From: Adiantum capillus-veneris
Taxonomy: Eukaryota; Streptophyta; Polypodiopsida; Polypodiales; Pteridaceae
Length of the DNA: 64,000 bases
Reading direction: 5' to 3'
Assembly (NCBI GenBank): GCA_014529385.2
Contig: CM043951.1
Span: 111,311,469-111,375,468 of the forward strand
The position numbers and the translations under genes are program-made. Below are positions 34,723 to 46,950 of the stretch, in pieces. The stretch's first letter is position 1. Every line of letters begins with the position of its first letter. The notes under the pieces are model-generated. The model did not search any database, was not told the origin of the DNA, and saw only the letters and a list, made by a program, of their open reading frames with translations.

Positions 34723-36602
34723 CTATGTTGGCCGTGTGCCAACTCCAAGTTGATGAAGATGTCGAAGTAGCTGGTCTTTCCCTAGAGCTTTGGTGAAGAT
34801 ATCTGCACAATTATCTTTAGTAGGACAATACTCTAGCTCCACAATTTCATCCTCAATTAGCTCTCGAACATAATGATACTGAACCTCAATATGCTTTGTG
34901 CGTGCATGGAAGACGGGGTTCTTGGCAATCGCCATGCAACTTTGGTTGTCGCATTGAAGTGTTGTTGCTGAACGAAGAGAAACATGAGGACTCGCCTTAG
35001 CAAAACTTATTCACAAGCTGCAAAACAAGCAGCTTTATACTCTGCTTCCATTGAAGAAAGGGCAACGGTTGGCTGCTTCTTGCTGATCTACGAAAACACT
35101 CCAGAACCAAGTGAGAAACAAAATGCAGAAACTGACTTTCTAGAGTCACAATCTCCTGCCCAATCGGAGTCACAATACCCACTAAGAGTATTTGTGCAAA
35201 TGCCATAGGCAATGCCATAGGCAATGCCATGGCCCAAAGTACCTTTGATGTACTTAAGAACTCTCAGACCTGCCTTCCAATGAGATTCTCTTGGTTGGTT
35301 GGAAAACCTGCTCAAAATACCCACTGCAAAATAAGTATCCAGCCTAGTGTTCCACAAGAAAATTAAGCTTCCCACAATTTTTCTGTACTTTTTAATGTTG
35401 ACTAAGGGAGAAGAATCTTCCATGGAGAGTTTTGAATTTACCTACATTAAAGTGCTCAGAGGTTTGCAATCCATCATGCCAAAAGCTTTTAAGATCTCTG
35501 TTGCATACTTTTGTTGAGAGATGAAGATGCCTTTTGAGGATTGACAAACCTCAATCCCCAAACAATAATGTATCAAACCTAAGTCTGTTATTTCGAATTC
35601 AGAACTCAAAGTCTCACGAGTTTGTTGGATGAGATTTTTGTGGTCACCTATGATTATCAAGTCATCGACATACAAGATAATAATGACTTGTTTTCCATTC
35701 TCTCTAAGCACATATAAATTTGCTTCGAAAGCACTTCTTCTAAAGCCAAGTTTTTTTAAAAGCTTATCAATTCTGACAAACTATGCTCTTGGAGACTGTT
35801 TTAGGCTATATAAAGCCTTCTTCAATGTGCAAACCTTCTATTTTGAATGGGGCATCTCAAACCCTGGTGGTTGCTCAATATACACCTCCTCCTTGAGAAT
35901 TCCATTAAAAAATGCAGACACAACATCCATTGGGTAAAACATCCATAAATAGATAGCAGCAAGAGCAAGCACAAGATGAATAGTTGTCATTCGAGCTGTG
36001 GGAGCGAAGGTGTCACTAACATCAAACCCTTCGACTTGAGAGAATCCTTGTGCTACTAACCTGGCTTTGTAATTTTGCAAAGAGCCATCAGCTTTATGCT
36101 TGAGCTTGTACACCCATTTTGTGCCGGTGACTTTCTTCTTTGGAGGCCAATCCACTAACTCCCAAGTGTCATTCTTTGTGATGTTGTCATATTCAGACAG
36201 CATCGCTTCCTTCCACTTTGGATCATCCATGGCCTTGTCAAAGGAGGCTGGCTCCTTCATAGAGCCCACAATTTTTGTCATGAGATCCATGTTGATAATA
36301 TGTTTGGAGTCTCTCTTTTGCTCCTCTATTCTTTTTGACCATCACAAACCCCCCTCCTCTTCATGAGGGTTGTGAACTTGAGGGTTTTGAGCATCAAAAA
36401 GTTGTTGAGCCCACTTTGGTAGTGGCTTTTCCTGTGATGCTGCAATAGGTTGGTTAGATTTATTCGAGTCATCATCAGAAAACTCCTCCTCTTGATTTTT
36501 TACCTGACTTTGGTCTGGCATATGGTGAGTTGATTCTTCATTTGATGAGAAAGTGGACGAACCTAGTTTTGCCACCGTATGTGGCCCTTCTTCAAATATC
36601 AC
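34723..36602 (-). pseudogene. copia C reverse transcriptase and RNase H
   Basis: RT begins in the frame 36290-35838 (NDTWELVDWPPKKKVTGTKW, FKARLVAQGFSQ-like block, MDVVSAFFNGILKEEVYIEQ) and continues in 35711-35442 with YVDDLIIIGDH as the catalytic box. RNase H follows at 35423-35088 (CDSDWAGDCDSRKSVSAFCF) and 34935-34723 (HARTKHIEVQYHYVRELIED, ending ALGKDQLLRHLHQLGVGTRP). 36602-36342 is the Ser/Glu-rich spacer before RT. A duplicated GIAYGIAYGI run near 35215 reflects a small tandem duplication. Stops and frameshifts separate the pieces. Confidence 0.8.
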
Positions 36603-36668
36603 ATCCCGATTGGTGAGTATTTTCTTTGCCTCTGGATCATAGAGTCTATAATCCTTACACTCTTCACT

Positions 36669-37944
36669 CTATCCGAGAAATACGCACTTCTTGCTTTTGG
36701 CTTCTAACTTTGTTCTTTGTGAATCAGGAATATGTGCATAACAAAAACACCCAAATGTTTTGAAATGCAAGACTAAAGGTTTCTTACTAGAATAGGCTTC
36801 TTGAGGTGCTTTCCATTTCAAAGCCTTTTTGTAGCTTTGATTGAGAATGTACACTGTTGTACTTATTGCTTTGGCCCAAAAAAGGAATCTGGCATATACC
36901 CTTGGCTTTGAGCATACACCTTGCCATTTCTACCACTGTCCGATTGCGACGCTCCACAACTCCATTTTGTTGTGGTGTGTAAGCTATAGTAAGGTGTCGT
37001 TTTATGCCATGCTCGTTGCAGTAATTGTTGAATTCATTTGAGATGAATTCTCCTCCTTGATCTGTACGAAGCTTCTTCACCTTCTTTCCTGTTTCATTTT
37101 CTACAAGATTTTGCCGCATTTTAAACTTTCCAAAAGCTTCAGACTTCTCACGAATGAAATACACCCACATCTTTCTACTAAAGTCGTCGAATAACAACAA
37201 AAAGTAGAAAGATCCACCTAAAGAGGATGTAGACATTCTTCCACAGAGATCTGCGTGTACCAACTCTAGAGGAGACCGAGGTCGATTACTACTCTCTTGT
37301 GGAAATGCCTTTCTTTGTTGCTTGCCCATCATGCAAGCTTCACAAACTTCATTCATATCTGAGATTTGAGGCATGTGTGCCACCATCCCAGATTTTTACA
37401 TCTCTTTTAGCACAACAATGCTTAAGTGACCAAATCTCTCATGCCATAATTGAGTTGTACCTTTTTCTGTAGTGACCGTAAGTGCAAAAAGTTCGTAGAG
37501 TTTGTTGTGCCTTACGCCCTTTCCCACTGTGTTGCCTTTAGAATCCAATATTTCTGCTCCATTTTTCTTGAAACAAACTTCAAGATCACGATCACTGATT
37601 GCAGCAATGGACAACAAATACTTCTTGATTGGAGGCACGTAAAACACATTAGAGAGCTCTTTAGTTTCACCTGTAGCTGCTAAAAAAGAAATTGTCCCAG
37701 ACCCTTCGGCTGGACATTTGGCATTATTCCCAACAATTATACTTATGGGTTCCTGTTGAGGCTTCCAAGAACTATACCAATATTTCTTACTAGTCATATG
37801 CCGAGATGCACCACTATCTAGAATCCAAGAACCATCAACAAGTAGAGTTTGTGCTGATGAGCATACCTCTTCTATGACGGCCCATAGTTCAAGGACTGTT
37901 TCAGCATTGTTGGCGGACTCTCTTTCCTTACAAGAAGCTTTCAT
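36669..37944 (-). pseudogene. copia C protease and integrase
   Basis: The frame at 37944-37396 has the protease motif WILDSGASRHMT and the GAG-pre-integrase end (LWHERFGHLS). The frame at 37386-36787 has CEACMMGKQQRKAF, the integrase core in VHADLCGRM, LRTDQGGEF and QNGVVERRNRTVVEMA. The frame at 36854-36669 has the C-terminal block FGCFCYAHIPDSQRTKLEAK. The integrase catalytic residues are kept, though frames are broken. Confidence 0.82.
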
Positions 37945-38787
37945 GGTGTCGTTCTTCTCGTCTGCTTTCTTCTTTCTACAGTCTTTAACAGCGTGACCCT
38001 TCTTGTCACAGTAAAAAGAGCTACCTGAAAATTTCCTCTTCTTGGGCTTCTTCTTAAAAGCATTTGACGTAGTACCCTTGCCTTTGCATTGGTTGTGAAG
38101 GCAGCATCACCTCCACCATCCCTGTTTCTGAGTCACAGCTCCTCTTCAAGCAACATTGCACTCAGTTCTTCAAACATAAGAGGGGTTGGACGAACCTGAG
38201 TGTTGAGTGCCGTAAACAAGACCATCATATCTCTTCGAAAGTATGCGAATGCAGTGCCAAGCTAAATCTTCTGGAGAAATAGCCACACCAACATCAGCTC
38301 ATTGATCTTGGAGGTCCTTAATCTGCTTGATAAAGGCCTCCACTTTCTCTCCATCAACAAGTTTCTTAGTAGTAAGCTAATTTTCCAAATTTTCAATTCT
38401 GGTGTGATTGTGTACCTCATATTGGCTAGCCAATATGTTCCAAGCTTCATGTGATTTAGTGGTATGCTAAATCAAAGTGAGGACAGAATCACTTACACAC
38501 ATGACAATGGTGCATAATGCATCTGCATTCCTTCTTTTCCAGGCACGTAGAAGAGTAGCATCCGGGGGAATTGCAACGATTGGATTTGTTGGATCATTTG
38601 TTGCAGTGGGCTTCGGGTCTGCACCATTTGGCCCTAAACCGTATCCAACAATTCATATGAATCTAGAATTGAAAATTTTTTGAATTTCCACAATGTGTAG
38701 TTGATCCATCAAGCTTCCCTTCGGTGAATGCTGGTGGACGAATTCGAAGCGGAGTAGACCGGAAACAGCACTTGAAGACGCCGACAT
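37945..38787 (-). pseudogene. copia C gag, broken
   Basis: The start is probably the ATG at 38787 (MSASSSAVSGLLRFEFVHQH). The gag-type core appears with stops: WKRRNADALCTIVMCVSDSV, TKSHEAWNILASQYEVHNHT and a Lys-rich tail with a diverged zinc knuckle (CDKKGHAVKDC). Several stops and frame changes make it non-functional. Confidence 0.65.
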
Positions 38788-38847
38788 AGTTGATTTTACA
38801 AAGTAATACAAGTACTTCTCGTACTTTCTTAGCTACAAGCACCTAGT

Positions 38848-38859
38848 GCTCTGATACCA
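38848..38859 (-). promoter_or_regulatory. copia C primer-binding site
   Basis: The minus strand reads TGGTATCAGAGC, directly joined to the LTR-like end TTTCTTACA. Confidence 0.8.
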
Positions 38860-38990
38860 TGTAAGAAATGCAGATTACAATAAGGATCTAGTAGCAGGGA
38901 GCTTTAGATTAGCACACTAATCTACTTTGCATCGTATCTCTCTCTACTCTCCTTGCTACTAGATCCTTATTGTATTTTGCATTTCTTACA
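38860..38990 (-). repeat. 131-bp LTR-like segment with long inverted ends
   Basis: The segment starts TGTAAGAAATGC and ends GCATTTCTTACA. Its two ends are inverted copies of each other over about 35 bp (TACAATAAGGATCTAGTAGC on one side and its complement on the other), so the whole segment can fold into a hairpin. Its position next to the primer site says 5' LTR, yet no direct copy was found at the other end of copia C. Confidence 0.6.
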
Positions 38991-41215
38991 GATACTATCA
39001 TAGATAAATCTATCTATTATGGGGCTTTATGTATATGCTTTCTAAAAAAAGAACTAAGCTGGAATGCTATGTATTTTGCATAGAATTCCCATTGTGTGAT
39101 TGGTTTTTAGTGAAACAAGTCTAAAGATCATGCGAGTGTGTCTGACAACTTGGAATGAGTTTTGATTTTGGTACTGGTGCTTGAATGCTTCTAGGAACAC
39201 TTGTATATGCTTGGATCACCAATGTGGACTCAAAATAACCACTGAATCATCAAAGTGGCAAGAGTAGCGTACCAAGATTTATTTTGCAGCAATGAAACAA
39301 AATCTTGACTAGATCCTACCAAACTTTATAGATAAGTTGATTGGGAGATCAGGGTATCATGTCAAATTAAAATTCTGGGTCTCACATGGGGAATAGACCA
39401 TCAAAATATCCAAGAAGACACATTCGAGTGCCAAAGAGAGCAAATAGTAACAGTGCTAAGCTATGGCGACGTCATAAAAATATAATGGCATAGTCTGGGT
39501 CAGTGTGCCAGGTTCAAGACCAACAAGTGCATTTTAGAGTCCTTTGGTTAGAGCAAACTATATACAAATTTTCAAGAACTCAAAAACACTCCAGGAAGGC
39601 TTTACAAGATTAATTACACATCAAGGAATCAAGAAAACCAGAATACAAGTGTAGACCAACTATAAACTATCACTACTAGGAGGTTTTTTTTATTAATGGT
39701 TTGTACACATTGATACATATTTTTTGGAACCATCTCAAGTTATTTTGGAAACGAGGGTGCTACACGGACATAGAAGATTCCAAGGAAAAGTCTTTCAAAA
39801 TTCTATCCATGAGCAACTTTCAAAATTCAAATTTGAATTTTAGGGAAAAAATGTTTTTAAAATATGTGGGTATGTGTGGGATAGGTTTAGTAGTAGAATT
39901 TTATAGCAAAGTAAAGTATCATGATGCTAAACATCTACACATTGAGTAGGGCTACATCTTCCTTGGTTTGTCTAAATAGGTCTTCTTGGGAGGCTCATCA
40001 ACTTTAAATTACACAACGTAGATCATAAAAGTCTACTAAACCAAGTAAAATTGCCAATTTCAAAGCCTTCAAGCAGAATTTGAGCACTAGTCATCATTTA
40101 GTGGTCCAAACCTCGAGAGGTCGAGGGAAGCTTAATCTTGAGGTATATAATCAATTTCTAAAGCCATGTTTCCATATTTAGTATAAAAGAAAGTACCAAG
40201 ATTCTTTGGTATTGTTCATGATATGACTTTTTTCTTGTTTTTAAGGGAATGGGCCCTCAATGATACCTCAAAAACCACCCTACTAAGTAGATAAGAGGAG
40301 AGCACATGATCTCCTCTCTACCTTCAAATAAGCCAACACATCCCAAATTCTCTGATGCCAACTACGAGAGAAATGATGTAAGGATCATACAAGATTCAGT
40401 GGCCAAAACCCTCAAGTTTGTAGCAATAAGGGAATCAGACTTGCAAAGATCCCATGAGCTGTTAAACTTAATCCAAGAAAACAGAACAACAATGGATCTC
40501 AGATTCTACCGGTTAAGCCACTGAATTAGATATCACCAAGGAAATTGTGGTCAAATCCCTAAAGCTTGCAGCTAAAGGAGAATCTTTGAGATGAAAAGAA
40601 AATAAGTGGATGGGGGTTTTCACTCACAACACCACTACGCCTATGTTTCAAGACATGATCCACAAGTCCGCATAGGAACCCACCTATCTATTCCACCAAG
40701 ATCTCCACCTCACCACCATGTTATGCCCTAAACATGTAGTGGAATCAGCCTTCAATACAACTTTGTAGACAAAGTTATCAATGCCCATAGATCATGCATT
40801 TGATGTTTTGAATACCCTCAAGAGCACTAAGAAATCCATCGAAACTAGCTATTTAGGATCCCTAGAGGTCCTAGCTAGAATATCATACCCTTGGAGATGC
40901 ACCTTTGCGAAACTACTTATATAATGTGCATTCAAAGGCAGTAAAAAAAACTTCACTTACATGCTTAAGGTACTAAAACGAGCCTTTTTCTTCAGAAACT
41001 TACGGATTTTTCTCTAAAATCAATTTAAAAAATACTTTTGTTAATATGATCTTGTTCAAATGTTAAAATTTAAAATATTGTCAATTAAAAACCCATTCAT
41101 TTGAATTCATGTGGTAACTTACATTTCTAAGAGGTGAACCCCCTGAGAGCATACCATGTTGTGGGCATGACAAAAAACCTACCACGTGCCTCGGTCCATA
41201 ATGCTTGGTTGGTAG
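38991..41215. other. gene-free stretch
   Basis: AT-rich DNA. An ORF at 40306-40524 has weak protein character (DSVAKTLKFVAIRESDLQRS) but nothing else supports it. No LTR or terminal repeat was recognised. Confidence 0.45.
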
Positions 41216-42110
41216 CACACATAAAGAATGAAGAGCAATAAGAGGAACAGGAGGAGTCAGCACCTCTTATCAGAAGATCTAAAGGAAATATTGTTCAAAA
41301 GCCTCCAACAAAAAGTGATAAGGAAAGCAATGAGTGTCCCATGGATGACCACGAGGATTAGCCCTCCAAGGAAAGTGCTTCTAGCACAGAAACGAAAGAA
41401 GTAAAGAAACGAGTGACCAAAGGCAATAGAACGATGGACAAAAGAACAATCAAAAGAGTATGAGTTTTCCCAGCTATGATGATTAAGGAATCGACACAAC
41501 GGGCAACTTGTCTCTAAAGAAAAAAAGAAGCATTCGACATAAAAAGTGGGCTAAGAGGGGATTTTGAAGAATGAACCCCCGAAAGCTACACACAAAGGAT
41601 ATGGATACATTAACAAAGCTAGAGCCAATCTATGGAGAAGCAGATTAGGAGAGGGAGACAGAGGAGATGAAAAAACATGATAAGAAAGACAAAGCAATAG
41701 GCACATCTGAGGTAGCAAAATCTCTACAAACCACACACAACAAGGTATCTCCTATCCATGAAGAAACACTAGAGATGACTCAAGAAGCTACATCACCACC
41801 ACCCTAGATTGAAATTACCCAGCCAAAAGACATCCAGCAAGTAGATGAAAAAGGAGAACCAGTGCTAACAAAGCTAGGGACTATTGAAGATTTTCCATAA
41901 CAAGGAAATAATTAGAAAAAGATGGCACACAGTCAAAGGAGCAACAAGAGCATGCCAAAAAAAAAGGATCAAGAAGATCAAGGGGATTCAACACCAAAAG
42001 ACACCACATTAGGTAAAACAAAACAACAAAAGAAATAGAAGAGGACCACTTTGTGGAATCTAGCACCTCTCCAACTACCAACATACAAGAGATTCATTAG
42101 GAGAAAGTTG
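41216..42110 (+). pseudogene. decayed Lys/Glu/Ser-rich coding relic
   Basis: The plus strand shows a disordered, charged coding-like composition in shifting frames (KSDKESNECPMDDHED, KDIQQVDEKGEPVLTKLGTI) with many stops. It may be an upstream part of the transposase-like gene that follows, but no splice link is visible. I do not recognise it. Confidence 0.2.
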
Positions 42111-43725
42111 GACTCACTTTTGTAAGAAGTGCCACATCGACTTAGAGAGAGAAAATGAAAATGTTAAATTGTGAATTTTATGTGATACTTTTTTGTGCCA
42201 ACAAAAAGCCAAATTGACATTCTTTGGTAGGTAGGTGCCGTCTTTATCATTCTTATCATTCGTTCTCTTGTCAGGAATCCAACTAACCGTATGACTAATG
42301 ATTTGAAATGCCAACTTATAAGCGTTCCCTCCAGAAATATAAGCCAAACGAACTCTATCAACTCTAAACTGGAGAATATGGTCTTCCCTCCCAAAACCTG
42401 AGATATTTCATGAGTTTCAAGTGTCTATCTTTCTCTCTATCAACTCTAGGAATGGAGAACGCTTCTTTTTCTGATGAAAACACCAATTTGAACTTGCAAT
42501 CCTCAGCCCGTTCATCTTTAACATCTACCCAAAGAAAGAACACACATCATCTTCATGTAGAAACGTAGGAGGGAGTCTTTCTTATCTCAACGGGAGAAAG
42601 AACTTGTAAGGACAAACAAGGAACATCATTTAGATTTGTGGACCGATGGGTCTATTTTTCCAAAGCATCCTATGACAAATGCGCCACCTCTCTTTGCTAT
42701 TATCACTAACCTCTTACATTTCACAAGCAATGGCAAGGATGGGCTATTGGAATATACCAAACATTTGGAAATGAGAGGATTGAATGCAGAAAGTCAAAGC
42801 AACATCCTAGCGATGGAGAACATGCAGCTGAAGAAACTTAATGAAGCATGCCCTCAAAAGATTTCATCAAACAAAGAGACAATCCAAGGCCTTGAGAACA
42901 AGATCACAAGTTTGCAAGAGGAAGACACCATGCTTGGTAGTCGGAAAAGAAAACGAGATCTGTGAAACATTGACTAGAACATGAAGATTGGTAGTGGTGT
43001 CCGGAAAAATGAATACGAGCTTTAAAGTAACTAGAAGTTTATTTCTACTTTTGTATCTTCAATGTGCTTCACTAAGAAATGGAAACACTTTCCTATACAT
43101 GATCATAACGCATGGTTCTTTTTTGGCAGGTCTTTACTATATCCAAACTCGAATGTGCAGGCTTCAATGCCGGAGTGCATTACATCCGTCTAGTTCCAAA
43201 AGAAGTAGTTGAAGAGATGATAACTCGGAAAAAATTTCGTAAGTTGAAAGAGAGGCTCCTTACCTCCTTCATGAACGAGAATCAGTGTTTGGAACCAATG
43301 AAAGTGAAAGCAATACTTGATGAGAGTGGCATCTTGCACATGGGATATAGGGCACTCTTCAAAACATTAGCTAAAATTCTCAAAATAACTACAGAGAGGA
43401 TCATTGCTGCCAAAACTATCACATGTAAGCTGCTCGCCGGCACGTAAATGATGAGGTGTTTGAGAAACTTGGGTCACCATTCCATATTGAAGCAACATTC
43501 TTAGGCAAGGGGAGCAAAGAGGTACAGTTTAATGAGCAGAACAACCTCTTTGTTGATCTTGAAGCATTGCAAAGGTATGCAGTTCACTTCTTTGACATCA
43601 ATCGAGAGGACTACGGTGGGGTTCTCAAGTTTGTTTTGAAGCTCGACGAGTGCAAGGTCCTAAAGAACAAGAAGCTGGAGAGAGTCACCATTACCCTCAT
43701 GAACAGAGCTCTGGATCCATCAATA

Positions 43726-43868
43726 TGTTGGAGCTATATATGGCTCACTCTACTGAACTTGGTCTCACCTATATATTTGTATCTTGTCCTCAATATGAAT
43801 CAGTCTTTGGGAGCGTATATGGTGTGTCTCTTGTCTCATCTCTCTCTCTTTCTCTCTACATCTCAACA
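43726..43868 (+). repeat. copia D 5' LTR
   Basis: Starts TGTTGGAGCTATATATGGCT, ends CTACATCTCAACA, 143 bp; directly followed by the primer site. Confidence 0.95.
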
Positions 43869-44635
43869 TGGTATCAGAGCGATAACGATCACGCGCAGAT
43901 TCAATTCATGGTGACAACAGTATGTGTATGCGATTCGCATGTAAGATTCGAAATTGTTACAAATTTTATTTTTGAGCGTTGATTCTTGTTAACTGTGGTT
44001 GTTTTGTGTTAAGAAGAATATGATTAGTGTTTTATGTGGCGTTTATTTATAATCAATCTAATCGTTGATTACGTTTTCTTGTTAATGACACCCTGAACTT
44101 CATCTCAATTTTTCTTGCTGTTCTGCTCAAAATTTGGAGAAACGGGAAAAGCGTAATGGAGCGTAGCGCAATGGCACTTTTCGCCCAAAACTTGTTCGTC
44201 TCCTCAAGCTCTTCGATTTGAGTTCTAGGTTTGCATCAATCGGAGTTCGTAGAAGAAAGTTATGCTGTTTTTACTGCAATAGAGCTTGACGCAGCTTTCT
44301 TCGTCCTACTTCTTCGTGAAGCGTCCGCGATCGTTTTTCTTATTTTGGCGTTAACTTTTTCGAGAAGATTTAGCTTTTTGCTATTCGTATTGTGGCCGTC
44401 AATCTTGCGTCTCACGCCACTCTATTTTGAGGACTCGTTTATTATTAACGTCTCCTTTACCCTGTCTTTTTTGGGTGACGTCTCTCACATCTTTGGACGT
44501 TCCTTGAGCATCCTTCTTACGTTTATCGTTGACAGAACGCAGTACTCATATCTCTCTCATTCTCAATTGTGGCCTTCACCATATATTGTGTGCAGATTCT
44601 GCGATCTTATCTTATACGTCTTCTCGCAACAAGAT

Positions 44636-44838
44636 ATGGCTATGAATATTCTCGTCAACGGCTTTCCTTCTGGCCAACGTTCTGTTCCTCCTTTCCAAGG
44701 TCAAGGATTTCCAAACTGGAAAGCAAAGATGTTGTTAATTCTTGAAGGCGATGAACTCTCCAATGTTGTTCTTGGAAATCGTGTTTGTCCGCCTCAGCCT
44801 GTTGATACGGATAATGATAACGTGCTTATCACTCATAG
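44636..44838 (+). CDS. copia D gag, N-terminal part before the inversion
   Basis: The ATG at 44636 opens a typical copia gag start (MAMNILVNGFPSGQRSVPPF, then FPNWKAKMLLILEGDELSNV). After about 44838 the plus strand reads the antisense of integrase, so the natural frame is cut there. The rest of gag is found on the minus strand at the other end of the inverted block. Confidence 0.75.
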
Positions 44839-46950
44839 AATTTGTAGCCTTTGGAAGTGTCTGAATATCCAATAAAAATAACTTTAAGACCAGGAGCATC
44901 AAGCTTTGTTCGTGTTTCTTTGGGAACATGAATATAAGCAATACATCCAAAGGTTCGAAAATGAGATACAGAAGGAATGTCACCTGTCCATGCTGTGATG
45001 GGTATCTTACCAGAGGGTGCAGTAGTAGGAAGATGATTCTGAATAAATGTTGCTGTCAAAGTAGCTTCAGCCCAGAAAACACGAGATAAGCCAGAATGAA
45101 TCAGCATACATCTTACAGCATTGAGAATAGTGCGATTCTTTCGTTCAGCAACACCATTCTGTTGAGGCGAATATGGAATAGTGTGTTCATGATGAATTCG
45201 TGTGTCAGCACAGTAACTCACAAACTCTCGAGAAACATATTCGCCTCCATTGTCACTACGAAGCTTCTTAAGGCGACGACCAGTTTGAAGTTCCGCAGCC
45301 TTGTGGAATTGTTTGAAAACAGATAAGGCTTCAGATTTTTGTCTAAGTAGAAATACAGTCGTATACCTTGAGAAATCATCAATCAAAGTAATGAAGTAGC
45401 AATATTGTGATCTCGAAGAAGGTAGAGGTCCACATATATCAGTATGAACAAGATCCAAGATGTCATGAGAATGAGTTGTATTTGAAAGAGGAAAGGGTTT
45501 ACGATTGTGTTTCCCAAGGGCACAAAATTCACAAATTCCCATATGGGGATGGGTTTTAAGATCCATGCCATGAACAAGATCACGACGTTGAAGATCAAGG
45601 AGTTTTGAGAAATCAGCATGAACAAAACGGTGATGCCATACTTTGCAATCATGATCACCTGGAGTAGTGACAATATTTGCTACAGCATCGTTGAGAGAGA
45701 GTTCAAATAAATTACCGTTTCGAGGAGCAGTGGCTATAGTCTGTCCATCTTTCTCAATTCAGCATTTGGTATATTCAAATCCAACAAACAGACCAAGATC
45801 AACAAGTCTAGCAACTGAAAGAAGATTACGTTGAAGATCTGGTACATGTAATACTCCTCGCAAAATTCGAGTGGAAGAAGATAAGGTACCAAGATATAAG
45901 TCTCCAATACCCTTTACTTGACAAGTAGTATCATCAGCAAGATAAACAACACGTTGAACTGGCAGTGGATGATAGTTATGGAGCCACTTAGACTGATATG
46001 TCATATTTCCTGTAGCACCAGAATCGACAATAAAAAGTGATCCATCACGTACATGAAGTATTCTGTCTGGAGCAACTGAACATAGGACGCAGCTTGTTTC
46101 TGGTACAATGTTGTTTCGATGTTCAGTAGCATATGCTCTATTCCGATCTGTGTCGAATCGACGCTTATAGCACATATGAGTGGGATGATCAGATCGTCCA
46201 CAATATTCACAAGAAGAAGAAGAAGAGTCTCTAGATAAACGTGGTTGTTTTGTGGTAATATTGTGTTCTTCATCATATTGACGTGCCCAACAATCATCTT
46301 CAGTATGGCCATGTCTGTTGCAGTAAGAACATTGCTTATTAGGAAATTTGAGACGAGAGAAAATATTACCGCGACAGCCACCTCTGCGGTTTCCTCGTTG
46401 AAATGGACGCCTTCGAGCATAAAAAGCACGTTCCATCTGTTGTGACTCAGTCTCCTCTTGTGAAATCATAGCTGTATCGTGACCAGCATTTCGACGTTCT
46501 TGACGTTGAGAGTATTCAATTAAAGACATGCAAGCTTGATCGAAATCAAGACCATCTTTATTAGAGAGAATAGTAACAATGTTATCATAAGAAGAGTCCT
46601 TCACCGTATCAAGGAGAAGTGTAATCAGTTGCTTTTGTGGAACAGGATCACCGGCAGCAGCAAGTTGATTAATAATAGATTTGAAAGACTCAATATGTCC
46701 CGTCATGGCAGTACCAACTTCATATTGTAACTTGTTAAGCAACCCTCTCAAATAAAGTATTTCTGTAACAGATTTCTTCTGAAAGTTTGCAATAAGGTAC
46801 TTCCATACGTCATGGGAAGTAGGCAGTTCACACATATCAAGCAAAAGGGAATCAGTAAGAGCAGAAAGAATATACCGACGAGCTGCTTTATCACGTCGTT
46901 GCCAATCCGTATAGGCAACATTCCAATCTTCAAACTTCCTCCAAGAAAGT
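44838..46950 (-). CDS. copia D inverted block: gag C-terminus, protease, integrase
   Basis: On the minus strand this block begins in gag (SQLLSWRKFEDWNVAYTDW, about 46955), passes two zinc knuckles (CSYCNRHGHTEDDC and CEYCGRSDHPTHMC), the protease motif FIVDSGATGNMT, the GAG-pre-integrase region, and the integrase core residues in VHTDICGPL, LRSDNGGEY and QNGVAERKNRTI. It ends in KGYKFYE near 44840. A single TGA near 45759 separates two long frames; otherwise it is open. The block fits exactly between the plus-strand gag start and the plus-strand RT part, so it is one inverted segment rather than another element. Confidence 0.85.

Larger units (their letters stand above)
34700..38859 (-). mobile_element. 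copia C: degraded Ty1/copia element
   Basis: The copia gene order on the minus strand is gag (38787 to about 37950), protease (37944-37700), integrase (37386-36669), RT (36290-35442) and RNase H (35423-34723). Every domain is recognisable, but frames break at many points. A perfect primer site (TGGTATCAGAGC) closes the right end at 38848-38859. The right LTR-like segment (38860-38990) does not match the left LTR start, so the element may be chimeric or only one true end is present. Confidence 0.82.
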
